Positions 6,249 through 14,431 of a stretch of 37,071 nt of DNA are shown in pieces. Both the position numbers and the translations under genes were made by a program. Below the pieces are notes generated by a model, which was given only the letters and a program-made list of their open reading frames with translations, made no database searches and was not told the DNA's origin. The first letter of the stretch is position 1, and every line of letters starts with the position of its first letter. The DNA comes from a virus, in IMG/VR virus record IMGVR_UViG_3300030102_004271, positions 1-37,071 of that record; one strand, 5' to 3'.

Positions 6249-8981
6249 GTGCCTCTTAGCAAATGGCAAATTAAACCAGGTTTCGATAAACAAAACTCTG
6301 AAGTTGGAGCTGTCGCTCGTTATGTGGGTGGTGACAACGTTAGATTTAGATATACATTACCAGAAAAAGTAGGTGGTTGGAAAGCAGAGGGTGGAGAAAG
6401 TATTTCATCTGTATCAAGAAGATTACACCCATTTAGAGGTAATGACGGTAATCAATATCTAGCAATTGGAACTGATAAGTTTTTATTAATTTATTACGAA
6501 GATAATTTTTACGATATTACACCATATAGAAGTAGTGGCTTTCCATTAACAATTGATGAATTTAAGAATAGTACTTTTAGTTTTACATCGGGTTCTAATG
6601 TCGTAGAAATTACAACACAATCTATTAATGGTTTATCTGCTGGCGATATTGTAGAGTTTAATAACGTTACTCTTCCAACTACAACAGTGGCTTCAACTAC
6701 ATTACAACAATATATTATAGCGGAACAAACTAGTATTCCTTTAACAAGTACAGCTGGATTTTTACCAGCTAATCCAGTTAGAATAGTAAACACAGGTGAA
6801 CAATTAAACTTTACAGGAACTTTTACAAATCATCTTGCCTATACAGAAGAATTTGATAACGCCTGGTGGGGAAAAGCAAGAACCAATATAAGTGCTACAA
6901 ATACAGAAGTTGCTCCAGATGGAACTACTTCAGCAGAAACAATACAACAAGATTTAGCAGCTCCAGCTTCTGGAGCTGTTTTTAGAAACAGTTTAACAGG
7001 TCTAACTCCAGGAGTTAACACTTTTAGTGTATTTGCAAAATATAAACCAGGGTCGAACATTAGTCATATTTATTTACAAGATTTTAGTATGACAGGAGGA
7101 GGTGTCTTAAATAAAACTTATTTTGACATTCAAAACGGAACTGTTGGAACAACTGATCCTCAACACACTGCAACAATAACAAACGTTGGAAACGGTTGGT
7201 ATAGATGTTCTACTACTTTTACTCTTGTAGGAACTGGTGGTAATTTAGCTATATATAGAGCAGATGCAGATAATGGTACTACAGCTACTTTAGGAGATGA
7301 ATATTTTATGTGGGGTGCTAATTTTGGTCCTGGAACAGTTTCCGATTATGCCGTCAATAGAACTACAACGACCCCTGTAACTTCTTTGATAGGTTTAACT
7401 AGAGGAATAAATGGAACTGCAGTTCAACCTGCAAATTCAGGTGCAACTGTTGAATCTTTTACTACTGTGGGATTTAACGATGACGATTTCGAAGATAAAT
7501 TATATGAAGTTAAATCAATAGTATCTGATACTCAGTTTACTGTAGAACAAACCACAAATGCATCACAAACTTTATCTGGAGGATCTGCAACTGTTACTCC
7601 ATTAGAAACTGTAGGTAATCAAATACAACAATTCACTTTTGGTTGGGGTACAGGAGTCTGGGGTGGATCTAATAACTGGGGTCAAGCTGCATCTACAAAT
7701 GGTGTTAATACTCCTCCTGGTTTATGGTCACTATCAAACTTTGGTCAGGTACTTGTTGCAACTATTTTAAATGGTAAAACATTTACATGGAACCCCGCTG
7801 CGGGTAACCCACTCGGGCAGCGAGCGTCTGTATTAACATCAGGTTTTGAAACAGATCAGAATCCAACAAATACTAGAATTAGTATGGTGTCACCAACTAC
7901 AAGACATTTAATTCACATGGGTACAGAAACAACTGTTGGAACGCCATCAACACAAGATGATATGTTTATAAGATTCTCATCGCAAGAACAAATAAATACA
8001 TACGATATTACTGCAGGTAACTCTGCCGGTTCACAAAGAATTCAAGATGGTACAAAAATAGTAGGTGCTATTAAATCAAAAGAAGCAATTTTAATTTGGA
8101 CAGATAATGCTTTATATTTAATGAGACATATCGGTAATCCGTTTGTGTTTGGTTTTGAACAAGTAGGTACTAACTGTGGATTGCTTGGACAAAACGCAGT
8201 TGTAGAAGTTGATGGTGTTGCTTATTGGATGAGTGACAAAGGTTTCTTTAAATATGATGGATCAGTTAAAACACTAGATTGTTCTGTTGAAGATTATGTT
8301 TATGATGATGTTGATTTAACTCAAAGTCAACAAATCTATGCAGGTGTAAATAATTTATATACAGAAGTAAGATGGGATTACCCATCAGCATCATCTGATT
8401 ATAATAATAGATATGTAATATATAATTTTGCAGAAAATGTTTGGTACACAGGTAATACACCGAGAACTTCTTGGGCTGATTCAAATGTATTTGATAAACC
8501 TTTTGCAACAAGTTTTGATAATACTACAAACGGAGATTTTCCCGAAGTTATAGGTGAACCTGCAGCACCAAATGGATATGGTAAAACTATTTTATACAAA
8601 CATGAAGTAGGAACTGATCAAGAAAATTTAGACTCTTCTATAACTAGAATTACATCTAATATTGAATCATTTGATTTTGATATATCTAATCCACAAATGG
8701 GTGATGGTGAGTTCTTTTTATCTATGAGAAGATTTATACCAGACTTTAAAACTTTAGTTGGAACAGCTAGAGTTACTTTAACATTAAAAAGATACCCATC
8801 AGATGCAGGTACACCATCGACATATAGTTCTTTTGATGTTACATCAACAACAGATAAAAAAGATACAAGAGCAAGAGGTAGATTTTTAAGTATAAAAATT
8901 GAAAATCCTGGTCTTACAGATGGTGAAAACTGGAGATATGGTACACTTAGAATTGATATACAACCGGATGGTAGAAGATAA
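6249..8981 (+). CDS. Tail nozzle / DNA-stabilisation protein (P22 gp10-like) with inserted domain
   Basis: A 910-residue protein with a GTG start behind AGGAGGTGAACA. It begins with WQIKPGFDKQNSEVGAVARY and VRFRYTLPEKVGGW, typical of P22 gp10-like stabilisation proteins that build the tail nozzle. The C-terminal half has the usual alternating Gly/Trp and Ile/Leu strands (GVAYWMSDKGFFKYDGSVK) and ends RYGTLRIDIQPDGRR. Residues about 194-374 (nucleotides about 6828-7371) look like an extra carbohydrate-binding-type domain (AYTEEFDNAWWGKA, VAPDGTTSAE, NGWYRCSTTF, MWGANFGPG) set inside another small beta domain. This makes the protein longer than a plain nozzle protein and may add receptor binding. 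Confidence 0.75.
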   Translation: MPLSKWQIKPGFDKQNSEVGAVARYVGGDNVRFRYTLPEKVGGWKAEGGESISSVSRRLHPFRGNDGNQYLAIGTDKFLLIYYEDNFYDITPYRSSGFPLTIDEFKNSTFSFTSGSNVVEITTQSINGLSAGDIVEFNNVTLPTTTVASTTLQQYIIAEQTSIPLTSTAGFLPANPVRIVNTGEQLNFTGTFTNHLAYTEEFDNAWWGKARTNISATNTEVAPDGTTSAETIQQDLAAPASGAVFRNSLTGLTPGVNTFSVFAKYKPGSNISHIYLQDFSMTGGGVLNKTYFDIQNGTVGTTDPQHTATITNVGNGWYRCSTTFTLVGTGGNLAIYRADADNGTTATLGDEYFMWGANFGPGTVSDYAVNRTTTTPVTSLIGLTRGINGTAVQPANSGATVESFTTVGFNDDDFEDKLYEVKSIVSDTQFTVEQTTNASQTLSGGSATVTPLETVGNQIQQFTFGWGTGVWGGSNNWGQAASTNGVNTPPGLWSLSNFGQVLVATILNGKTFTWNPAAGNPLGQRASVLTSGFETDQNPTNTRISMVSPTTRHLIHMGTETTVGTPSTQDDMFIRFSSQEQINTYDITAGNSAGSQRIQDGTKIVGAIKSKEAILIWTDNALYLMRHIGNPFVFGFEQVGTNCGLLGQNAVVEVDGVAYWMSDKGFFKYDGSVKTLDCSVEDYVYDDVDLTQSQQIYAGVNNLYTEVRWDYPSASSDYNNRYVIYNFAENVWYTGNTPRTSWADSNVFDKPFATSFDNTTNGDFPEVIGEPAAPNGYGKTILYKHEVGTDQENLDSSITRITSNIESFDFDISNPQMGDGEFFLSMRRFIPDFKTLVGTARVTLTLKRYPSDAGTPSTYSSFDVTSTTDKKDTRARGRFLSIKIENPGLTDGENWRYGTLRIDIQPDGRR

Positions 8982-9610
8982 TGGCTATTACAATTAGAGT
9001 TCCTGACCCCACAGAAGAATACGAAATAGGTAATCAAAGACAAATCGTAAGAGCTATTAACAATTTTATCCAACAAATAAATTCTCAGTATAAAACTCAA
9101 GGTGACACTTTTAGTGAAATAGAACAGTTATCTTATTTTTTAGGATACTCACCTAGTAAACCTTCTGGTCCTGCTACATCTACAGTAGGTGGCACAACAG
9201 GGGGTATAATTTATAGTAGAATAGGTATAGCAGAATTTGGCGGTGGAGGCTTTGGTCCGGTTGGAAGCTTTCAAGCAAGTAGAAATAGAGGGTATTTAGT
9301 TATTGCTGATGGTATAGGTGCTCTACCCGACCCTGCTACAATAGTGTTCCCCCAACAACCACCTGTTGGAACAAAAGTAGCAGTAACAAATGGTAGTGGT
9401 TATGGTGTTATATTAAAAGGAGGATATGATTCTTCTGGAGATCAAGTTAAAGTAGATGGATATTTTACTGCAACTTTAAATTCATTTCCTGCCGGTCAAT
9501 CTAGAACATTTGTTTATTTTGGAGATGGAGGCTATCCTGCAGGATATAAACCAGGCCCTGGATATGTAGCATATAATACCTGGTATTCTATCGCAAGAGG
9601 GTATAATTAG
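8981..9610 (+). CDS. Putative tail-associated protein
   Basis: A 209-residue protein whose start shares one base with the nozzle stop (TAATG). The N-terminal 60 residues are charged and helical (YEIGNQRQIVRAINNFIQQI), resembling a coiled-coil or virion-attachment segment. The remainder is rich in Gly, Pro and Tyr with strands such as RGYLVIADGIG and KVAVTNGSGYGVILKGGYD. This architecture suggests a small tail or fibre accessory protein anchored by its N-terminus. I do not recognise a named family; the role is inferred from neighbours. Confidence 0.6.
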   Translation: MAITIRVPDPTEEYEIGNQRQIVRAINNFIQQINSQYKTQGDTFSEIEQLSYFLGYSPSKPSGPATSTVGGTTGGIIYSRIGIAEFGGGGFGPVGSFQASRNRGYLVIADGIGALPDPATIVFPQQPPVGTKVAVTNGSGYGVILKGGYDSSGDQVKVDGYFTATLNSFPAGQSRTFVYFGDGGYPAGYKPGPGYVAYNTWYSIARGYN

Positions 9611-9619
9611 GAGTTAATT

Positions 9620-9994
9620 ATGGCAACGAGTTTTAAAAATATGATCTATGATCTCACTCCAACAACGAGTGAGAAAACAGTATATGGAGTTCCCGAAGAT
9701 TCACATGCAATTGTAAATGCTTTTTACGCAAACAATACAGCGCCGTTTACTATTAGTCTAGAAGTTAGATTAGACAGAGGACCTGGAAGACCGTATGTAG
9801 CAAGTCAAACAATTGCGTTTTCTACCACTTTAGATAGTGGTCAATATTTAAATTTACTTACAGGACCGCTTGTGCTAGAAGGCGGAGATAAATTAGTATT
9901 TACAACAAATACCACCGGTAGAGTACAAGGTACAATCGCCGCTATGCAAGTAAATAGAGAGGATCAAGAAACGACACCAATAGGTTCAGTATAA
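9620..9994 (+). CDS. Small putative virion protein (beta-sandwich type)
   Basis: A 124-residue protein with MATSFKNMIYDLTPTTSEKT, then strand pairs HAIVNAFYANNTAPFTISLE and LNLLTGPLVLEGGDKLVFTT. The order of a strand-rich core with a final GxVQGTIAAMQV strand resembles small phage proteins that sit on tails or capsids. It may be related in fold to the 94-residue protein at 3010, which has the same size class and a similar end, but identity is low. The ribosome site is TTAGGAG. It is placed directly before the tail fibre genes. Confidence 0.6.
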   Translation: MATSFKNMIYDLTPTTSEKTVYGVPEDSHAIVNAFYANNTAPFTISLEVRLDRGPGRPYVASQTIAFSTTLDSGQYLNLLTGPLVLEGGDKLVFTTNTTGRVQGTIAAMQVNREDQETTPIGSV

Positions 9995-10030
9995 GCTTGA
10001 TCAAAAATTGAAATAGGAGTATATTTAGTT

Positions 10031-11620
10031 ATGGCAGAAAAAACTACAGCATTCACAGGTCCGGTCGTAGTAGGACTTAATGACAAAAAGGGAGAGATTC
10101 GTTTAACAGATGGTAAGAATGTTAACGAAGCAAAATATTTATCTATCGCAGCTCCTGCAACAATTACATCAGATACAACTTTAACATTTCCAAATGGCGC
10201 AGGTAACCCTGGTCAAATTCTTTCAACAGATGGTAGTGGTAATTTAAGTTGGGTTAATGATTCAGCAGGTAATCCTGCAGGAACAAACGGTCAAGTTCAA
10301 ACAAATGATGGCGGTGTTTTTGGAGCAATTTCAGAAGGAACATCAGGACAGGTTTTAACATCAAGAGGTGCAGGTCTTGCACCAACTTTTCAAACTGCTA
10401 CAGGCGCTGATCCTGTTACAAGTTCTTTAGATATAAATAGTCCAAAAACTATTAGACTTAATGCTGATTATGGTTTGGGTACTGGATCTAATAACACTGT
10501 TATGGGAGGAAATTCTTTTACTACTAATCCTACCGGAGGTCAAAACACAATTATTGGTAGTGATGCTGGTAATAATGCTACTTTAGGTTCAGGAAGTAGA
10601 ACTACAATTGTAGGTGCAAATTCAGGCGGAGGAGCAGGTAGCTCTAACACAATTGTTGGAGCTGAAGTGTTACAAAGTAATGTTTACGGAGACAACACTG
10701 TTGTAGGTACACAGGCGGCGACTAATGGTACTCTTACTCAAAAAACTACAATAGTAGGTTATCAAGCTGCAGAAAATTCTAATCAAAATTCGGATAATAC
10801 TTATGTAGGTTATCAATCTGGAAGAAATATTAGTAATGGAAATAGAAATACTGCTGTAGGTTCAGAAACCTTAATTAATAATACTTCAAACAATGAAAAT
10901 ACTGCAATAGGTTACCGTGCTTTAAATAGCCACAATTCAGGACAACAAAATACTGCTGTAGGTGCCTATGCTTATAGTCAAGGAACTAGTGGAGCTGGTT
11001 CTGCCGGTGTTGGATATAGAGCATTATATAATAATACTGGAAATTTTAATACTGGAATGGGGACTGAAGCATTATTTAGTAACACAAGTGGTTTTGAAAA
11101 TACTGCTGTAGGTCATAACGCTGGTAATAATGTTACTGGAAATAGAAATACATTTGTTGGAAAATCTGCGGGATATAATTTAAATAGTGGTACTAATAAT
11201 ACAATAATTGGTCGTTTTGCAACCTCTTCTGCGGGCACTGTTTCAAACGAAATTACTCTAGGAGATAGCGCTATTGCAACTTTAAGATGTAATCAAACAT
11301 CAATCACTGCTCTATCAGACGCTAGAGACAAGAAAGATATTGAAGACGCGAACATAGGTCTTGATTTTATCAATGATTTAAGACCTGTTAAGTTCGTATG
11401 GGACACTAGAGACGGTGCTAGAAAAGACATTAAAGAAGTCGGATTTATTGCACAAGAACTAGACGAAGTTCAACAAAAACACGGTGTTGAAGATCATTTA
11501 CAGTTGGTTTTAAAAAACAACCCTGATAAATTAGAAGCTGCACCAGGAAAACTTATACCTATTTTAGTTCAAGCCATAAAGGATCTAAAAAAAGAATTAG
11601 ACGAACTAAAAAAGGCGTAA
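10031..11620 (+). CDS. Tail fibre 1 with NTxxG repeats and S74 chaperone
   Basis: A 529-residue protein. The N-terminus (TAFTGPVVVG) is a probable virion anchor. Residues about 150-400 hold about 15 repeats of roughly 17 residues with the core N-T-x-(V/I)-G (for example NTAVGSET, NTAIGYRAL, NTAVGAYAY), as in trimeric beta-helical heads. The last 101 residues are an intramolecular chaperone of family S74 starting at SDARDK, with self-cleavage expected before Ser429 using the Ser429/Lys434 pair, and ending in a coiled coil (LVQAIKDLKKELDELKKA). It should trimerise, fold, then release the chaperone. It is the likely receptor-binding fibre. Confidence 0.85.
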   Translation: MAEKTTAFTGPVVVGLNDKKGEIRLTDGKNVNEAKYLSIAAPATITSDTTLTFPNGAGNPGQILSTDGSGNLSWVNDSAGNPAGTNGQVQTNDGGVFGAISEGTSGQVLTSRGAGLAPTFQTATGADPVTSSLDINSPKTIRLNADYGLGTGSNNTVMGGNSFTTNPTGGQNTIIGSDAGNNATLGSGSRTTIVGANSGGGAGSSNTIVGAEVLQSNVYGDNTVVGTQAATNGTLTQKTTIVGYQAAENSNQNSDNTYVGYQSGRNISNGNRNTAVGSETLINNTSNNENTAIGYRALNSHNSGQQNTAVGAYAYSQGTSGAGSAGVGYRALYNNTGNFNTGMGTEALFSNTSGFENTAVGHNAGNNVTGNRNTFVGKSAGYNLNSGTNNTIIGRFATSSAGTVSNEITLGDSAIATLRCNQTSITALSDARDKKDIEDANIGLDFINDLRPVKFVWDTRDGARKDIKEVGFIAQELDEVQQKHGVEDHLQLVLKNNPDKLEAAPGKLIPILVQAIKDLKKELDELKKA

Positions 11621-11628
11621 TTAAAGGA

Positions 11629-11657
11629 TTGACAACAATCCAAAATATAAATAAAAA
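11629..11657 (+). promoter_or_regulatory. Weak promoter-like site before tail fibre 2
   Basis: TTGACA (11629-11634) is followed after two bases by AATCCAA and, 17 bases after the -35, by TAAAAA. The -10 is poor, but the AATCC element lies at the same offset as in the two strong promoters at 23324 (minus) and 34449. GGATTG and CAATCC also form a small 6-bp hairpin here. Confidence 0.25.
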
Positions 11658-11681
11658 AACAATTTTAAGGAGAAAAATAAT

Positions 11682-13508
11682 ATGGCTACATATGGAAAAA
11701 TTTCAAGTTCACTATTAAATTTTAATAGTACCTCTACTGCAATAGATAACCCTGCAGGTTATTCTGCTACTGAGCGACAAACTATTGCACAAAGATCTGG
11801 ACCTAATTTAAATTTAGGCTTATTTCAATCTACGCCTTATGTTTTAACTCCTCTTGGTGAATTTAGCACTAATCCAATTAAAACCACATCTAATAGATAT
11901 GCTTATGGTAACAACATTACATTAGTAACACCAAACGTAAAAGATTCTCAACCAAATAACGTTATTACTTCAATGAGAGTAAATAGATACGAAGGATCTT
12001 TCATGGATAAAGCTAGAGGTTTGCATGGATCTATAATTATTGGTCATGATATTGGATCAGTAGGTTTTCCAAATGGAACTAATGAAAACTCAGCAAGTGG
12101 TTATGACACTTGGGGAATGGATCTCTACGCTCCTAACATAGTTATAGGAAGTTTTATTTTAGAAGGTCTTGGAAACCAAAGACTTCCATCTGGATATAGA
12201 GCAGGATCATTTGGTGGTAACTGTATTGTAGGTAACCAATTTTATGGTTCTGTAGTTGATGCTAACTTAGACTACGTTCTAAAAGCAGGTGATTATGGTT
12301 CTATCCAAAGTGCTAGAAGAAATACAGTTTTTGGAAATGGTAACTACATGTACGCATTCAGACAAACAAATCAAACCAGAGGATATGCTGGAGTTATTAC
12401 AGATAATACTATTGTAGGACACGGTAATGGTAATAATAGCTATTATGATAATATCGGCGGATATAATGTAGGAGGATATAAAACTCAAATTCTGCCAGAT
12501 AGAAATAATGTGTGCGCTTTTAGAGGTTATAGACAGGCTAATAATACAATAGTTGGAACTTCCAACATGTCTTTCCAGTGGGAGTGGAACAGCGGAGCAG
12601 CACCAATTCCAGGATACTCTAATATGGTGGAAGAACTTGGTAACACTGTAATAGGTCGTAACAATTGCGATGCTAATATTAGAGATTACAATTACGTTGC
12701 AGGAACAAGATTGGATCGTAGTGGTTATAGAGTTCAAATTATAGATAACACAGTTGTAGGAAGCAACAACCAGATGAGAACTTTTATGAATTCTATGAGT
12801 CCGGGTGGTTATGGAACAATAGATAATGTCATGATTGGCCGAAACAACGAGTTTCACAACTTAGCTTCTAATAACACAATTATAGGTAAAAACTGGCTAT
12901 TTAAACCAAATGTTTTTGGTGCAGGTAATGTATCTGATGCTGACAAAAATGTGTTTATCGGTTCCGCAGATCAAAATATATTTTATGGTCCTACTACAGG
13001 TGCTTTTGCTACATTTAAAAACGTATTTATTGGTTCTGATATAAATAGTGGCGCTATAGGATCTCATAGACATCAAAACTGTATAATTATTGGAGCTGAC
13101 GCAACAGCATCATCAAATGGTGTAAACAACGAAATTACTTTAGGAAATAGTTCTATCGCAGCTTTAAGATGTAATGTAACTACAATTACAGCTTTATCAG
13201 ATGCTAGAGATAAAACTAATATTGAACCAATTTCAAATGCTAGTGCTTTCATCAAAGATCTAAAACCAGTGAAGTTTGATTGGAATAGAAGAGATGGCTT
13301 TAAGTCTAGAGAACATGATATGGGATTCTTAGCTCAAGACTTAGATGATGCTCAAAATAAACATGGTATACAGGAACACTTAGATATAGTTTACAAATCT
13401 AATCCTGAAGCTTTAGAAGCGTCATATGGCAAGTTATTACCAATACTTGTACAGGCTTTAAAAGAGCAACAAGAAGAGATTGAAAAGTTAAAATCAACAA
13501 CTAACTAA
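11682..13508 (+). CDS. Tail fibre 2 with S74 chaperone
   Basis: A 608-residue second fibre. The body carries irregularly spaced NTxxG-type motifs (NTVFGNGNYMYAF, NTIVGHGNGN, NTIVGTSNM, NTVIGRNNC, NTVVGSNNQM, NTIIGKNWLF), so it is probably also a trimeric beta-helix, with longer loops than fibre 1. The last 103 residues form an S74 chaperone beginning at SDARDK (Ser506, Lys511) and ending in a charged coiled coil. The chaperone and the preceding EITLGNSSIAALRCN segment are clearly homologous to fibre 1, while the N-terminal 450 residues are not obviously alike. A terminator follows. Confidence 0.8.
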   Translation: MATYGKISSSLLNFNSTSTAIDNPAGYSATERQTIAQRSGPNLNLGLFQSTPYVLTPLGEFSTNPIKTTSNRYAYGNNITLVTPNVKDSQPNNVITSMRVNRYEGSFMDKARGLHGSIIIGHDIGSVGFPNGTNENSASGYDTWGMDLYAPNIVIGSFILEGLGNQRLPSGYRAGSFGGNCIVGNQFYGSVVDANLDYVLKAGDYGSIQSARRNTVFGNGNYMYAFRQTNQTRGYAGVITDNTIVGHGNGNNSYYDNIGGYNVGGYKTQILPDRNNVCAFRGYRQANNTIVGTSNMSFQWEWNSGAAPIPGYSNMVEELGNTVIGRNNCDANIRDYNYVAGTRLDRSGYRVQIIDNTVVGSNNQMRTFMNSMSPGGYGTIDNVMIGRNNEFHNLASNNTIIGKNWLFKPNVFGAGNVSDADKNVFIGSADQNIFYGPTTGAFATFKNVFIGSDINSGAIGSHRHQNCIIIGADATASSNGVNNEITLGNSSIAALRCNVTTITALSDARDKTNIEPISNASAFIKDLKPVKFDWNRRDGFKSREHDMGFLAQDLDDAQNKHGIQEHLDIVYKSNPEALEASYGKLLPILVQALKEQQEEIEKLKSTTN

Positions 13509-13529
13509 TCTTTAACAGAATTTATGATG

Positions 13530-13555
13530 AGCCCCTTATTAAATCAGGGGCTTTT
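13530..13555 (+). terminator. Rho-independent terminator after tail fibre 2
   Basis: AGCCCCT (13530-13536) and AGGGGCT (13546-13552) form a perfect 7-bp GC-rich stem around a 9-base loop, followed by TTT. It lies 21 bases after the fibre stop codon and separates the fibre genes from the glycosyltransferase-like gene and the internal virion genes. Confidence 0.75.
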
Positions 13556-13565
13556 CATGATACAC

Positions 13566-13642
13566 GAAAGAATGAAAATACAAAGATTACGTTACATTCT
13601 TTCTTCAAATAAACCATTGAGAACATTTAATTATAATGTTAT
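13566..13642. promoter_or_regulatory. Inverted repeat and weak promoter before 13663
   Basis: GAAAGAATG (13566-13574) and CATTCTTTC (13595-13603) are perfect 9-base inverted copies with a 20-base loop. Downstream lies TTGAGA (13617-13622) with TATCAA 17 bases further (13640-13645), and a perfect TATAAT at 13632-13637 lacking a matching -35. After a terminator a new promoter is expected here, but I cannot decide which box is used. Confidence 0.35.
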
Positions 13643-13662
13643 CAATATAAACTAGGAGAAAA

Positions 13663-14430
13663 ATGAGAAAAATAGCTATAATTAGTCCCTGCTACAATCA
13701 ATTAAATTTAGATGGAAGATTTGTCACTTCCTTAATAAACACAATTCAACTTTTAAAAAAAGAAGACATTCACGCTGAACATGCTTTTATAGAAAATAAT
13801 AATGTATTAAACTATAACTTAAACAAAGCTGTTCATGTTTTTTTAGAAGACAAAGATTTTACTGATTTTGTTTTCATAAACTCAAATATTCTATTTAATC
13901 CAAAAACTGTTGTGAACATGCTTACAAAATATGAAGCTCAAAGAATTTTAGGTGGTTCGTGTAAAACTGCTGAGTATGATCAAGTTCCTAGATTAGAAAT
14001 AGAACTAGATCTAGAAAAAAAAGAAACAATGCCAGGTGACGCAAACTTACTAAAAGTTAATTCTTTGTTTTTAGGTTTTGTTAAAATTAAAAGAGAAGTT
14101 TTTGAAGAAAACGAAAAAATTTTTGATAAAATATATTTTAAAAATTCTCAAAAAGAAGGTGATGATTTTGAAGAAGAAAAATCTTTTTATTTTACTTTAC
14201 CTGCTTTAGGCGATGAATTTTATTTTAAAGGAACAGGTTATAAATTTTTTAGTAGACTAAGAAAAGAAGCTGGTGAAGATTTATGGTGTAATATTAATTT
14301 TAATGTAGGTCAAACTGATGGTAATTATGTTCATCAATACCCATTAACTGAATTCATTAAAATGGTAGAACATTTTAAAGAACAACAAAAAAAACAAAAA
14401 CCTAAAGAGGAAAAACAAGAGTTGAATTAA
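13663..14430 (+). CDS. Glycosyltransferase-like (GT-A type) protein lacking DxD
   Basis: A 255-residue protein. The N-terminus RKIAIISPCYNQLNLDGRFV, then HAFIENNNVLNYNLNKAV and FVFINSNILFNPKTVVNML, follows the GT-A fold seen in phage glycosyltransferases of the Anp1/GT2-like type. The usual DxD metal-binding motif (consensus FIDxDI) is here N-S-N (residues 74-76). A second conserved block LGDEFYFKGTGYKFF lies near residues 185-199, and the C-terminus is Lys/Glu-rich and probably disordered. The gene is very AT-rich and sits between terminator and internal virion genes. It may modify the fibres or host surface, or be an inactive relative. Confidence 0.6.
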   Translation: MRKIAIISPCYNQLNLDGRFVTSLINTIQLLKKEDIHAEHAFIENNNVLNYNLNKAVHVFLEDKDFTDFVFINSNILFNPKTVVNMLTKYEAQRILGGSCKTAEYDQVPRLEIELDLEKKETMPGDANLLKVNSLFLGFVKIKREVFEENEKIFDKIYFKNSQKEGDDFEEEKSFYFTLPALGDEFYFKGTGYKFFSRLRKEAGEDLWCNINFNVGQTDGNYVHQYPLTEFIKMVEHFKEQQKKQKPKEEKQELN

Positions 14431-14431
14431 T

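Noticed and set aside
10480-11220. Regular short repeats resembling a CRISPR array or tandem repeat
   Set aside because: The repeats are in frame and encode NTxxG units of a fibre; repeat and spacer sequences do not behave like a CRISPR.
12279-12857. Long antisense ORF (192 codons) in tail fibre 2
   Set aside because: Ser/Ile/Thr-rich composition produced by reading repetitive fibre DNA backwards; no ribosome site or promoter, and the plus-strand fibre is certain.
13557-13655. 32-codon ORF between terminator and 13663
   Set aside because: Its only ribosome-site match lies in the terminator stem; composition is unremarkable and it overlaps the inverted repeat.
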